Source: Silene conica
Taxonomy: Eukaryota; Streptophyta; Magnoliopsida; Caryophyllales; Caryophyllaceae
DNA length: 64,000 nucleotides
Assembly: GCA_029255685.2 (NCBI GenBank)
Contig: CM055312.2
Coordinates: forward strand, 3,930,649-3,994,648
Direction of reading: 5' to 3'
Shown here: piece by piece, positions 23,201-35,602 of the stretch
Numbering within the stretch: the first letter of the stretch is position 1
How the letters are laid out: each line of letters opens with the position of its first letter
Notes under the pieces: generated by a model
The model's database searches: none
The model's input: the letters and a program-made list of their open reading frames with translations, nothing else
Told to the model about the DNA's origin: nothing
Program-made: the position numbers and the translations under genes

Positions 23201-25354
23201 TTCCTACTTTAGTGATTACTACTTTCTACACTTTTCCGGTAAGAGGGTTGTATGATAAGATTGTCGTTCATGTTAGCCATGTTAACCAACCCAAAATCAT
23301 GTTGTTAAATCTTTGTTGCTGCATTTATTGGAGTGATATTGACAAGTAAAAAAAAATTAAAAGCACGGCTTAGTATGCTGGATGATCATAAGTAGTTAAG
23401 TACCGCTTCCTGCAGGGCGCCCTTGTTGACCATTGCGATCACCATAAAATCTTGGCCCTTGATCTATATCGTCGTTGCGCTTCCTTGTTTCAACTTGAGC
23501 AATGTCATCTGAATTCTGAAACCAATGATCTAGGTTAAACAAAAAAGATTGTGCAAAATAATGCCTACATTTTTCAACTAAGTAGTACAAAAATCAGTTC
23601 AAAGATTATGGTTACATTTTTCAACAACTTTGTATCATTATTAAAACTAGCATCTCTTAATGAATTTCAAATAAAGAAAGGTGAGTATTGACTGAACACA
23701 GCAGACGGGACAGTCCGATAGAGAGCTGAACGAGTGAACGATACACAATGGAGCTAAACACTGTAACACAACAACAACAAACAAGAAGGAGAAAGTTCAT
23801 TACCTCTTTCTTCTTATCTCTTCTCTTTCTCACTTCATGAAAGGTGTCTGGCATGGAGAAGTCATCGACATAAATAATTTGCACGGTTTTGGTTAAGAAA
23901 CTGAATATAAGCTGACAAATCTTATCACATATAGTATATCGAATCCCTACCATATTAAGACAGAATATACCATTTGTTTGGCATGTTGGATACAAAGATT
24001 TGCGAAGGGGAGAAAACCGATTGTCAAAATTAAGACAGAATCCTCCCTCGTACAACAACAACAAAAACAATATTACCCCAATGCCCGCCTCAATGGCGAC
24101 TGCAAGTTGCAGCGTTACCCATATATTAGCAACACAAAGAGGTTGTTTCCGATGACCCAAGATGAAAATTGCGTCGAGATCCTCCCTCATACAAAAAAAA
24201 CAGGATAAAATTGAAATGAAAATGACATTGCTTCCTTCCTTTTTCTTTATCAAAATTCCAAATGAAGGATAATTTCTTCCATTGCATGTTCCTACCATAC
24301 GAAGTATGACCCAAGAACAATGTTCTCAGCTCCATTTTCATATCTTTCAATTTGCCTTCCTATGTTGAAATCACTATATCAATTCGAGACGACAGCCACA
24401 TAACCTGTATAATTAACCCAAAAATGCGACCGCAAAAGCTACTCCCCCTTCCTAATGATTTGATTACTTTGATTAAAATACCACTCACAAAAAATAAAAA
24501 ACGTAAACAAATGATTGGGATAAAATAAGTACTTAAAAAAGTGTCATTCACAAATCACAATCTATGTCAGGGCTCTGAATTCCTCAAATTTGAATACATT
24601 AGAACTTTTAAGACCCGTCTCAAATTCAAGATGATTACTTTTGAACTCCCGGAACATTTGTACTCCCTCTATCTACCTTCTCCTTTAGGTCTTCTCTCCA
24701 ACCTTCTCCTCTAATACACGATTAAAATAACATTTATTTGACCCAATTTCCCGGTACTAATCATTTGTTTACTTTTTATTAATCGTGAAGACATTCTAAT
24801 CCAAAGTAAACAAATGATTGAGACGGGAAAATAGTTTTATTCTATTTCATGCATTGCAAGTTCCATTTTTACATGTTCTTCACTTTCACTCCCTATTTCC
24901 TTTTCCCAACTTTCATATGCTAAATCACACACATTATAACATCATACACAAAACAACAGCCCAAAGTTACCACCTTTTTAACTTCATACTACGTAATATT
25001 TAATTATTTCTTGAAATTCCACATTAATGTATGTTTGTTGAAATTACGAGACGGAAATTTTAAACAAACGTATGAAAATGACTTAAATGAAGCGAAAACT
25101 TAACTTAACAGCAGTTTCTTACTCTTCTACATTCTATAATTTCAATAAATTTCCAAAAATGGGCAACAAAAATACTTGCAAAACATTAAATAAACAGAAA
25201 AAATAGAAAAGATTATACCTTGGTGTAAAAGTTTAGCTGTGGCTTCATCAAGAATCATGTTAGAATCTTTAAGTGCGTTATAGATATCAGCATCAGAGTG
25301 ATTACCCACAATTTCTTTAATAAAATCTATAGTTTGTTGAAGATTTTCAGACAT
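20292..25354 (-). CDS. GBF-interacting protein 1-like (UBA-like N-terminus)
   Basis: Nine coding exons: 25219-25354, 23804-23847, 23404-23515, 23012-23135, 22544-22914, 22047-22380, 21325-21730, 20776-21213, 20292-20561. All introns are GT-AG and phases close, giving about 744 residues. The N-terminus (residues 1-62) reads QQTIDFIKEIVGNHSDADIY, then LLHQ joined across the first intron to DTFHEVRKRRDKKKE, the GIP1 N-terminal (DUF1296, UBA-like) domain. Later landmarks are NSDDIAQVETRKRND, GISREFGVVQ and FGSF. The C-terminal half is low-complexity, rich in Gln, Pro, Gly and Ser (QQQQQTPIPQMYSQLQLPHF). GIP1 of Arabidopsis binds G-box bZIP factors and promotes their DNA binding; a nuclear co-regulator role is inferred. 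A second in-frame ATG lies nine bases upstream at 25363. Exon 7 contains an internal 186-bp tandem duplication. Confidence 0.88.
21359..21730 (-). repeat. In-frame 186-bp tandem duplication in GIP1-like exon 7
   Basis: Copies 21545-21730 and 21359-21544 each begin CAACAATCAGGTA.ATGTTTTG. They encode SNNQVHVLRDQVRNSASSSL and SNNQVNVLGDQVQDSVSSSL, each continuing through GGCNT to TDMNS. The unit is 62 codons. Both copies are preceded by AATTTGCAG, so the second copy keeps a splice-acceptor-like sequence inside the exon. Confidence 0.8.
24056..24178 (-). mobile_element. SINE with (TTG)n tail in GIP1-like intron 1
   Basis: 123 bp on the minus strand, containing GGGTCATCGGAAACAACCTC, GGTAACGCTGCAACTTGCAG and GCATTGGGGTAA, and ending in a TTG run. 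It is flanked by a 16-bp target duplication (ATCCTCCCTC, then G or A, then TACAA; 24040-24055 and 24179-24194), with one mismatch. TTG-tailed SINEs of this type (Au/TS-like) occur in many angiosperms; the exact family was not determined. Confidence 0.8.
24442..24531. mobile_element. Degenerate Stowaway-like MITE in GIP1-like intron 1
   Basis: Imperfect inverted arms: TCCCCCTTCCTAATGATTTG and the inverse of AAACAAATGATTGGGATAAA. About 90 bp, lying in the intron at 23848-25218. Confidence 0.45.
24748..24829. mobile_element. Second Stowaway-like MITE in GIP1-like intron 1
   Basis: CCCGGTACTAATCATTTGTT at the left pairs with AACAAATGATTGAGACGGG at the right; AAGTAAAC/GTTTACTT extends the arms. 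Confidence 0.55.
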
Positions 25355-25363
25355 TATAACCAT

Positions 25364-26268
25364 AATAATTAATTAATTAACAGTAAAAATAAGAACCCAC
25401 TATCATGAACATGAAAAAGATGAAAACTTTATGAATAATTATGGATTTTGAAAAGGGAAATGGAAAGTGTACAAAAGTGAGACAGAAATTTGTGGGTATT
25501 TTTTCTGACAATGAACAAAGCATGGCACCATGCCACCATGATTTTGAACTACCCAAGTACAAGTTTTCTGGCCTTGCTGACCAAGGTGTACGGAAAGTCT
25601 TTTGTTGTTTTCTGGAGTAAACGGTTTTTCAAACGCGTGTACTAAAAGACGATTTCTAATATTTTCAACGTCAGTCCTCCAACTCTATTTGTTTTTGCAT
25701 AATTATACCTATAATTGGTGGATCATAATGAGTCGATATGGTGGAGCACCTTAGCTATGTCGGGGAGGACACGTCTTTATGGGTTTTTCATTTTTCAGTC
25801 GACCGTGAATGCCAAGCATCCTGCTGTTTTCAGAAGCATCCCTGAGATTAAACCAAGAACCGAAATATCAACACTTTAATATAGGCTACAACCCAAAATA
25901 ATCGACTCACTGCCGCTGGTAATTGCCGATGTGAATCAGAGCTACTTCCGAGTTTTTACAAGTCAATTTATATCAAAAATCTCGAACTGAAATTCATTCG
26001 CCAAGTCATTATAAAAAAAAACCCTACCTACTTGTTGCTTCTCCAACCAATATTACACTTCTATGTTACAAGATTTATATGTATATATAGAGAGATTTTA
26101 TGTGTAAGGAAATTCCCATTTGGTAGTCTGCTGATGACGGTTTTGAATCCAGCTTAGATTTGTCGATCTATGTCTGTAGATGAAGCTTGTGTATTCAGCA
26201 TTCTTATCTCATCTTTCTAACCTGTTGAAGCTCCTATGTAGTAAGAAAATGGCTCTAACGGACACCAA
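25364..26268. other. Intergenic between the GIP1-like and BRX genes
   Basis: Both neighbours are on the minus strand, so this should hold the GIP1-like promoter and 5' UTR (right of 25364) and the BRX 3' UTR (left of 26269). No further feature is recognised. Confidence 0.5.
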
Positions 26269-29200
26269 TCACAAATATTGTTCTTGGATCCTCGCCTTGT
26301 TCTCCTCCCACCATACTCTCGCATGCGTTTCTCCAAACTTTTCACGGCTGCATCGAGGTATCAAACATAAGATGCAACCAGATAGAGCATTGCATATTTA
26401 AATACATCAATAGTTACAGACACAGATGCATGTTTGGAGTTACGCCTTTCACAGACGTAAAAATAAAGACTTTAATCCTAGCAATGAATTTCAAAGAAGC
26501 TCACCTGAATCTAACACGCCGAAGCTCCCGAGTGCCATTAGTCAAAGCTCGGATAGTGATGTAGATCCCTGGTTCATCCTGCTCAACCCATTCCGTCTCC
26601 ATATCACTCTCATCGCCAACAGAAAGCTCCCCCGAATGATTTCCATCTCTTGATAAGCTGCTCCTACCTGAGACATCAGCTGACGATATCTCTGTTTTTG
26701 AAGTACTAATGCTAGATAGATTAGGAGTTGAAGCAAGTGCATATGACTCGTAGTCTTGTCGAGTTGGTGGATGATGGAAATTCCGTGGCAACCGTTCCTT
26801 GCTCAAGGATGGTGTAGCAGGACTTTCCAGAGCAGAACCGATCTTCGAGTTCTGCGAAGACTTCAGAAGCTCAAAACATTTTACTTGTAGTAAATTAACA
26901 TAAGAAATCATCATAGCATGATAAAGTGTGTGCATTGTAGATACAACTTATACAACTTACAAGCATGTTTTTCGAGAAAATGCTACTGTACTATTTTAGT
27001 TATTCTGCATATTAGCCATGATCTTATCGTTATATTCAATCCTCGATGTATTATACTTATATGGTCAATCAATAAATCTTCTAATTTCTTTTGTACAAAA
27101 ATTAACTTATGAAGATGAAGATCAAAATGCAATTTGGCTAAAGACGCGGGTCATACAACATAATGGTCACAGATAATATATTGCGCGAAATAAAAAAAAT
27201 CAAATGAGAAGATTACTCATAGATACACCCAGATCAAAACCAAAGCGTTTATTCATGGCCAGATTGAATAAAAAATACGAGCATATGGTAAGGCCATGTT
27301 CTTTCTGGCTTAATTTCAGCTCCTTTCAATTTTGCCTGACTGAATTCCATTGTTTTATTTACGTTCAATCAATTATATTCAGTTAATCGCTTCACAAAAT
27401 TAACTTTTAATTCAACTAAATTCACTTTACCTCATTTCCACTCAATTTAGTTCAATTAAGCTCTACTCTAATTTATTCAATTCAGCTCGTTTCAGCCAAA
27501 AAGAATAGGGCTTAAGTCTCACCTCATCTTCAGTCGTTGGAGCGGTTGGTTGAGGTACACATTGTTGATTAAGCTTTTGAACATTATAAAGCTCCATAAC
27601 CTTGTCATAGTTCCCAGCCCACCATCTTTGAGCTTGCGGTTTGTTGAAAAGATCACGGCTGAAATAAACAAATTCTACATAGTATGATGTCACTGAAAAT
27701 ATAATTCAACGCAAAAGATAAGAACTGAACCCTTAATTCACACGAACAAACAAAAATCATTCATTACCTCGGCAACATTCTCGTCACCAAACAAATATTC
27801 ATAACTATAAACTCGATTGCAAGTAAGCCGGGTACTCCACTATAAACTATCAGCAGCATTTCATCATATACAGAAATTGGATTTAGGCCCTGTTCTTTCT
27901 GGCTTAATTTCAGCTCCTTTCAATTTTGGTTGGTTGTATTCCGTTAAATTTTATTTACGTTCAATCAATTATTTTCAATTAATCTCTTCACAAAAGTAAC
28001 TTTTAATTCAACTAAATTCATTGCACCTCAATTCCACTCAATTTAGTTCAATTAAGCTCTACTCCAATTTAGTCAATTCAGCTCGTTTCAGCCGAAAAGA
28101 ACAGGGTCTGGCCCTTGTTTAACACTTTAACATTAGTATTCCTATTCCCCACCGATACAAATTATAATTCCTGGTTCCTAATCCAAATGTATAAACGGCC
28201 AATGATACGTTGTGAATCCCGAGATAGACAAGGTTACAAGCATATAAAACCCGAATGTCAATTCACTCTATCAACCAAGAAAGAACAACTACTCCGTCTA
28301 ACTCAATCACATGAAAATCTTAACATATCACAAATTCTTATATGAGATTTGACATAGTCGTACACCTGGGACGAATTAATTAATGAGGAATAAAAACATA
28401 TTGGTTGGTCTTACTTTCACATGGGACACGGTTTCATACAAGACTCGCTGCAGAAATATATTATCATCAAACAAACTCTATATTGAAACAAAATCAAAAT
28501 CAGGAAGAAATGATACCTGAACTTAATGCTCTTGAGATCATTGCCACCCTGAGGAATAGAGACAAAAGTGATGAGCACACCAGGCTCAACCTGTGCAACC
28601 CACTCCTTAGGCTCATCCTCCTCCACGAAAACTGCAGATTCCGTTCTCCCACTCACTGACACTGGCGTTCCCTCCCCGCTACTCGACATCCCCATCCCTG
28701 GTCCCTTAACCACCACCCTTCCATCCAACTCCTTCCTCCAAATCCTGGCTGTTGATGCCGCTGTTATATCTGCCTTCTGATACTCGTAATGAAACCTACC
28801 AGACGAGCGTGAACCACCACCATTTGACTCTTCACAATTCCTGCGGTTTTCATTCCCTCTTGCACAAGGTTTGCAACTCTTATATGCCCCAGATGCTTTC
28901 AATGCCATCCCTTTAATCTGTTTATGAATTTATCAAACAATCAACATTTTGTCAATTACAAAGATAACTAAAACAATTAGATGGCTTAGCAGCTTTTAGA
29001 TGCACACAATGTCAATCAGTGATTTAATCTATCGCAAACTTAATCGAAACAAAACCAACTAAAAAGCTAATTAAAATAATTAGATGGGCTAGCAGAGTTG
29101 CAGCTCTTATGTGCTCCAGATGCACTCAATGCCATCCCTTTAATCTGTGATTTAACTTTATCACTAACTAAACTTAATCAAAACATTGTCAAATGTCAAC

Positions 29201-29897
29201 TGTAACGAACATAACCTCAGCGCCTCAATGACTCCCGCAAATTGCCAACAACAAAACTAATTAAAAATATATAAATGGGTTTGCATTTACAATTCTTTTT
29301 TCCAATATTAAACCTTTAATAAACAAAAAACCATCCAATTACCATCATTCAAAAAAACTTAAATTACAACTAGAGTATCACAAATTCTCATTTGTGCCGA
29401 TATCAACTTCTGACGGGTCAAATAAAACACACACATGTGATGGATATTCCGTCACAAGTAAGACCTATATCATCTCAATTGCACATTCCATTCATCTAGG
29501 CATTCAATTAGCAATCAGAACACTCAAAATCCTATCTTTTCTACATACAACAACAGTGCCTCAATGCCTCCCACAAATCGTGTTATAAGGCCAGCCAGAT
29601 ATACGCAGTCTTACCCTCGTATTAACAACACAATGAGACCGTTTCCGAATGACCCAAGATAACACAAACAATCATATCAACTAAAAATCAAATATTTCTA
29701 CAAAACCAAAAACAGCAATGATGAAAAATTAGAGGCATTCAATAATTTAAAAACTCAAGAAAAATGAAACTCACTTGATTAGTAAGGGTTTTAATTGGTT
29801 GTCTTTTACTAGGAGTAGCAACACCATCATCATCTTCTTGTTGTTGAGGCAAAGATCCACCATTTATTTGCTTAGTACATGCTATACAAGTCAACAT
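26269..29897 (-). CDS. BRX: BREVIS RADIX family protein (two BRX domains)
   Basis: Five coding exons: 29775-29897, 28517-28917, 27523-27658, 26505-26851 and 26269-26347; about 361 residues. The acceptor of exon 4 is chosen (26851) among nearby alternatives. The N-terminus MLTCIACTKQ is the BRX_N motif, whose Cys residues are thought to be palmitoylated for membrane attachment; KTLTNQIKGMALKASGAYKS follows. BRX domain 1 (about 140-200) runs EWVAQVEPGVLITFVSIPQG to SRDLFNKPQAQRWWAGNYDK. Domain 2 (about 307-361) runs EWVEQDEPGIYITIRALTNG to SREKFGETHARVWWEENKAR and ends in IQEQYL. Both domains are each split by an intron at the same FSR position, as expected of an ancient duplicated module. BRX proteins act at the plasma membrane in auxin-dependent root and vascular growth; which family member this is cannot be told. 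Confidence 0.93.
27292..27512 (+). mobile_element. GGCCCTG-family MITE in BRX intron 3
   Basis: Starts GGCCATGTTCTTTCTGGCTT and ends AGCCAAAAAGAATAGGGCT, with TAA on both sides (27289-27291, 27513-27515). Its right duplication ends only six bases from the 5' splice site of BRX exon 3 (intron begins at 27522 on the minus strand). Confidence 0.8.
27886..28107 (+). mobile_element. GGCCCTG-family MITE in BRX intron 2
   Basis: Starts GGCCCTGTTCTTTCTGGCTT and ends AGCCGAAAAGAACAGGGTC, very like the copies at 6595 and 27292. The flanks (TTA and TGG) do not match. Confidence 0.75.
29553..29665 (-). mobile_element. SINE of the TTG-tailed family in BRX intron 1
   Basis: The minus strand reads TTGGGTCATTCGGAAACGGT, GGGTAAGACTGCGTATATCT, GAGGCATTGAGGCACTG and TTGTTG. 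It is the same family as 24056-24178. A further fragment (GCGCCTCAATGACTCCCGCA) lies near 29219-29255. Confidence 0.65.
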
Positions 29898-30849
29898 TTT
29901 TCCCCGATAAAATGTGTTTTAATCCTAAAGTTGCAAACTTTTTTTGTGATTATTTAGAATAAATACTAAAAAAATTGGGTTATTGGGATTTGAGAGAATA
30001 GAGTAAAAAGATTGCAAGTTCAGTATACACCCATTAATCAAATCAATAAAAATAATAAAATTAAAAATGATATGATATGATTTTGTTCCTTTATTTCTAC
30101 AGATATTTCATGAAATTAGAGAAATGTAAGTATTGGGGAATGTGATAAATATGGAAATGAAGTGAAAAAGGGAGTATTTGGTTATGGATTTGTTAGATTT
30201 GTGATATGATATGATATGATTTGATATGATAAATGGTAGAGATAGAGAGTGGAATGAAGGAAGAGTGTAGTGTGGAAAATGGAATGTATGTCAAAATGTA
30301 AAAATGGTGTGTGTGAAATATGAATGAATGATGGTTTTGAAAGAGATAGAAAGAGAGAGAGAAGGAGATATGGAGATTCGATGAAAGAGATGTCCAGGTA
30401 ACTTGGCCTTGCAACGACTAATTGTCTTGCTCCTGCCTCTCTGACTCTCACTCATTTTGCGCTCAATTTTCCATTTTATAATGGTGTCCTCAGCTAAAGT
30501 CGAGGTCTTAATCTTATTGGATCATGGTAATTACGTAATTAAAATTAAAATATTAATTTTGGTAAATTTGAAGTTTTAGAGGTCAATTTGTGACGCTGAA
30601 GTCAGTTGGTGATTTTTGACGTGTCAAAGTGTCATTGGATTATTACATTATTTGGTGACGTAGAAAAAGAAGTAAATGATTGGAAAAATATTGAAAAACG
30701 AGAAATGAGTGGATAATAATTGGTTTGATGTATGACCTTCTGTTGGGGAGGGTGTGGATGGGTTGAGGGTGGGTCAAGATAACTAAAGTAAGATTAAGAG
30801 TAAAAATGTTAATGATTCGATTATGGTGACCTTCTACCTAGGGATGGTC
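29898..30849. other. Upstream region of BRX
   Basis: Includes the probable BRX 5' UTR and promoter. A CT/GA-rich tract (30340-30370) is pyrimidine-rich on the coding strand, as in many plant leaders. No clear TATA box was assigned. Confidence 0.45.
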
Positions 30850-31076
30850 TAATACTTCATTTATTCATTTCAAAACTATCACTTTACTTTTTCACATTTG
30901 TCAAAGTGTGTTTTACGTAGTAAATATCGTTAACTACTTATTTGTGAAAATTATAAAAGTTAAATATTTTTAATGTTCTCGTAAAGATGAATCAAAACTG
31001 AATGCTTAGTTGTGACAAGTGTGTAAAAATTAAAAGTGGTAATTTGGATATGAATAAAGAAAGTATATGTATTAAA
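30850..31076. mobile_element. Stowaway-like MITE with long inverted arms
   Basis: The left arm from ATACTTCATTTATTCATTTC and the right arm (inverse of ATATGAATAAAGAAAGTAT) pair over about 50 bp with mismatches. The inner part of the left arm, CACTTTACTTTTTCACATTT, is matched by the inverse of GTGTGTAAAAATTAAAAGTG. Confidence 0.6.
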
Positions 31077-31552
31077 GTTTTGTTAGATTATTTGGACACC
31101 AAACCTTTTATTTAGTTTTAACATTGTTTTATTATGGTCTTAATGACCTTTAATTAAAGTAGAACAAGTTATTATTATCAACTGATCTAAATACTCTTTA
31201 GCTTACTGATTCTTTTTAATAGGGATAGAGTCTGATTTAATAACACGTAATATTACACCAATTACTCTCGCATTGAACCTCATACCCAATAAGTTATTTG
31301 TGTGTATAGTATAACCATTGGAAATTTGACAATTAATTTTCTTTCTTTCACTAGTTAAACTCGTTGTCATACGTTCTCCAATTTCAAAAATCTTCGTATT
31401 GTTTTAATCAACTTTATACATGTTTTCCAATTTCAAATTTTCAATCTAAATTCATGTTTTTCTGGGGTTTTACTCTAACACTTAATCTTATTTATATGAA
31501 TTACATCTATTCAATAATCCTCATAGATATTTTTAATAAATATAACTTTTTT

Positions 31553-32217
31553 CTTTTTTTTTTTTTTTTTGCAAGAAGGTTAGTCTCATTTTTATTCATC
31601 CATATAGAGTAAAGAAAAAATGAGATGGTATCTTACAAAAACAATAGCCAAAAGATATCTAGGAAAATGACCAAACGACAAAAAACTCTAGATCTAGAGC
31701 ATTACAGCCAACCATCTACGAATACGAGGATCGCTACTAGGACTAAGTCTAGTTTTGATGGAGAGTTTCACACTAGCCGCCACTTGATCAGGAGATGTGA
31801 AGTGTCCGCGAAAAATGCATTTGTTTCTTGCTTCCCAGATACCGTGGACTAACCCAGCAATACAATAAGACATGATTACCTTTTTTCAGGTAGCGCGAGT
31901 TTTGTCCTCAAGAATTTTGTATAGCCAGTTCTTCAAGTCGACATCTGACCCAGGACCAGTGACACCAACCCAAGATAGATAGCAGAGAACGTCGCACAGT
32001 TTGCGAGAAAGGGCAACGAAAGAACATGTGCCTATGCGTCTCAGAAGCGCTCTTACAAAGGCAACATCTATTAGCCATCTGAAAACCCCGAGAACAAAGT
32101 GTGTCAACCGTGGGGAGGTTTTGCTGAACAGCCTGTATCACACAGATGCGGTGTTTGGGAATGATTTCCTTGATCTTCAACGGGGCAGTCCAGCCTAGGG
32201 TTCGGTTTTTGTGACGG
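31553..32217 (-). mobile_element. 5'-truncated LINE with zinc-binding RT C-terminus
   Basis: On the minus strand the coding remnant at 31908-32180 includes LPTVDTLCSRGF, CCLCKSASETHRHMFFRCPF and a following W-rich tail. This is the zf-RVT zinc-binding domain found at the end of plant LINE reverse transcriptases. A poly-A tail (poly-T at 31554-31571 on the plus strand) ends the element. AAATATAACTTTTTT (15 bp) flanks both sides (31538-31552, 32218-32232). Only the last 665 bp were inserted, typical of LINE 5' truncation; the frame breaks in the 3' part. Confidence 0.87.
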
Positions 32218-32232
32218 AAATATAACTTTTTT

Positions 32233-34546
32233 ATTCCCTATAACCGACTCCTTTTAATTTGATTCTTCTTTAATAATATGGTCATGTATCAACCGTCATA
32301 CACATTTTCGCCACATTCGTAAGCATATAAAATAAATTTCCGCTCCACCTTATAAACCCGAGATGTATTTTAGGTCTAGTAGCTCATTCCAAGTCCCAAC
32401 CCAAACCTTAAGACTCGATTCTTGAATACTAGCTCCGACTCTGAGGCCATGATTTCAATTTTAATATTTACCCTTTAAAAAAATAAAAACACGAAATGTC
32501 CAAATCAAATTGCAACGTCGAGTTCCTTGAAATGTTTAATGTTGTATTGTTGTCACTGTTCACTATAGTCCATTTCAATACTTGACCATCACATGTAAGA
32601 TCGATGTACATCATATGCTTTTGAATCTAGTGGTTACAATAATTATATTATAATAATATTATTATTTGTTTCTACTTAAACAATGGAGTATTAACCTTTT
32701 GAGTTTTGATACTTTTTTCATTTACATCAAATTTTCAAACTTGATGCTTAATATTATTTCTAACCCTACAAAATACTCCTGATAAACACAGGATGATGTG
32801 CTTTTAGTTTAGTCGAGATTAGGGTTCCCTCAAAACGTACAAATGATGGACTGTGAGGTCCTGTTTCAAATTTTCCTAGATGATTAAACTTGGTCACATG
32901 TCTTTCAGTAAAGAGTAACTCGTGGATTGAGCTTTTATGGTACGTAGTGGTTAATATAGTATTGTCATTTAATCAATCCCTCATATGTACGGTCATACAT
33001 TCGCTAAATGACGTATATCTAGCTCATTATTTATCTTGATATTGGAGATGGTTAAAAATATGAAACGAAAAATTAAGGTGAATATATATATAGGTCCATA
33101 TTATATTGGATGGTCCTAACAAAGTAGCAACCCCTACGATGGATCGATCTAAACGCTTTTAAAGCAAAATATAAATGAAACCAAAAACTTTAAATTAAGA
33201 AAGCATGCAAGTTGGGATTAGTTTGGCAGCTTTTGATGAGGAATTAGCCATGTGCATCTAAACTTTCTATTCCATACTTAAAGGATACTACCACTTAATA
33301 TTATTTTACGATCAACGAACTTAACAAGTCTTCCTTATGACGGTTATATCTGTCATACTTGGCGACGGGTCAAGTATTATCCATGTTGATAAACATTGAT
33401 AAAACAATTTGTTACTACTTAGATACTCTACTTTGTCACTTAGCTCCCCTACTTGGTAATATAACTTGACTCGTCACAAGCTATTTGTCATAAATGAGAA
33501 TTTGTGCAACAAACTAGTAGTCTTTAGACTGTTTATAGACTCTAATTAATTAATAATCAATTATGTTTGTTGAATATGATCGCTTCATTAATTTAAGAAA
33601 TAAGAATGCTAAATTCTTGGATTGACTTTGTTTTTTTTATTTCTTAAGTGTGTAGCGAAATTCATAGGGAAATACATGGACGAAACTGGAATGAAAAGTA
33701 TCGGAAATTGAACTATTGTTCACAAGCTTGATAGTAATATAAGATAACCAACTCAGCTACTGGCGTAAAATGTCTTTTTTTATACATAAAATACTTATAT
33801 TTTGGCGGGGTTGATGGGATTTGAACTCAGATCATGAGTAACACCTATCACTTTAGCACGCCAACTAAACTAGTTGATATATGCTAGTATTGGCTTTGTC
33901 AATTGTTAATTTCTCGCTAATTTTCATTGTTAATGTACTTTAGTTTGGAGAGTGTTTGAATGTTTTGAGTACCCATAAACCCTAGTGTTTCCTGTAAACA
34001 AGGGAACTTTAAGTCCTATAGGTTGTATGTACGTTAGAAGTCCGCCAAAAACAATCCAAACAATAAAGGATATAAAAGAATAATGAGATGAACTTTTAGG
34101 CGTTTTTTTATATAAAAAATGATGAATGACAAAAGTTGAGGTTGTGAATAACTAGTATAGCACGATGGTCGAATGATTAGCGTATGTGTCGCAGTTACTA
34201 GAAACCCTTTTGCCTTTTTTGGTGCTCCACTTCTCTCCATACATCCCGCTTAAAAATGTTAATCGGGATTAGCTCATATCACATGTTAGCTAACTTAGCT
34301 GATAAAATTATGCGTAATATCCATGACCATTTGGGTCATGTTACTTCGCTTATCACTTCCCTTACAAAAAGAATATAATTTCCAATTGTAATTCTGTTGG
34401 ATTAAAGATTTAACTATTCTTTGATTATGTAGTAAAAAACAAACATGACTCGTTAAATTACTTTAGTTGTCAAACGAGTCATAAAGACATTATAATACTC
34501 TGTATAAGTGATCCGTCAATTCCTTTATCTAAACCAACATGCCATA
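32233..34546. other. Gene-free region
   Basis: No coding region. GACGGAT-family sequence lies at 33330-33515, and a tRNA-derived SINE-like stretch at 33770-33880. The rest is AT-rich single-copy-looking sequence. Confidence 0.5.
33770..33880 (-). mobile_element. tRNA-derived SINE-like sequence
   Basis: The minus strand reads AGTTTAGTTGGCGTGCTAAA and then GAGTTCAAATCCC, a good match to the pol III B box, at tRNA-like spacing. Target duplications were not found, and a pseudo-tRNA is an alternative. Confidence 0.4.
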
Positions 34547-35166
34547 GACGAAGCTATGCCTGGGTCGGCCGGGCCACTGTCCAGGCTAGCTTTTTAAGAA
34601 TTAGTAATAAATAAGCATGCCAATTTTTAGTAAAACTTGTGTGGTGTAGTGATAACTGATAAAGTGGTAAGTACCTTATTTTGCAAGAGGTCAGGGGTTC
34701 AAGTACCATAACTTGCATCTGTTTATGCTTATTATTAAAATATATATTTACCATATGTATATAATCTATGTATTTTGCATATATTTCGTTAGCTAAATCA
34801 GTGTGATTGCCTTGATCAATATAGGATCAATTAGTGATTGTCATCTCTAATCAAAGGCTAACATTATGCGATTGCATCAGTTATATTATGCAAATACTAT
34901 TGTATATAATAATGTACCCATGTGATTGTTTTAGTCAACAAACTATTTTCATAATTTTATTTATTGCTTAAACTAGTATCAGGAATCTTTTATAAATATC
35001 GAGTAAATTTGTTAGAAAAAAAGCAATACATAACTCAATAAATTTATAAGCATGTTTTATACTCTCTTAAAAAACGTTGATATATTGGTGTGCCCTAATA
35101 AATAAGTATTTATCGATAAAACAAAAAATTGACCCAGGTACAAATTTTGTCCTAACTTCGTCCCTA
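34547..35166. mobile_element. GACGAAG...CCTGGGTC inverted-repeat element
   Basis: GACGAAGCTATGCCTGGGTC at the left recurs inverted at the right as GACCCAGGTAC...CTAACTTCGTC. About 620 bp, non-coding, class uncertain. It contains a SINE-like stretch. Confidence 0.4.
34635..34745 (+). mobile_element. tRNA-derived SINE-like sequence
   Basis: GTGTGGTGTAGTGATAACTG resembles a pol III A box region, and GGGGTTCAAGTACC a B box, about 50 bp apart. It lies inside the inverted-repeat element 34547-35166. Target duplication not identified. Confidence 0.4.
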
Positions 35167-35602
35167 ACAGGCTAATACGTCTCGACGAAGTAATAATGGT
35201 TTTGTTGAAGGGATGAAGTTTCTAAAATCATAAAGTTCACTTGAGGAGTACAAAAGGAACAACAACTTTGTTCAACACATAACACTTTGATTACAAGCTT
35301 TTTTCTTTTGCTTCAAGTTCAAATGATTTTAGCCTTTTACTTTGATTTGTATTTAGATCAACTTGTCTCATTTTTTGAGGGTTGAGTCCTTAAGGACGAA
35401 GGATTACTTTGATGCTTGCATGTTTTTACTTTTAGTTTAGAAAAATATAATTAAACTTAACTTTACGTTAATAAAGTTGCATGTATGTCGGACATGGTTT
35501 CTTTATAACTGAATTAAGTAGTTTGTATTGTGGCCAATTAATCATGATTACAAAAGTAAATGTCTTGTCAATTTGTTGTTTAAGACAAGTTTATGTTTAT
35601 AT

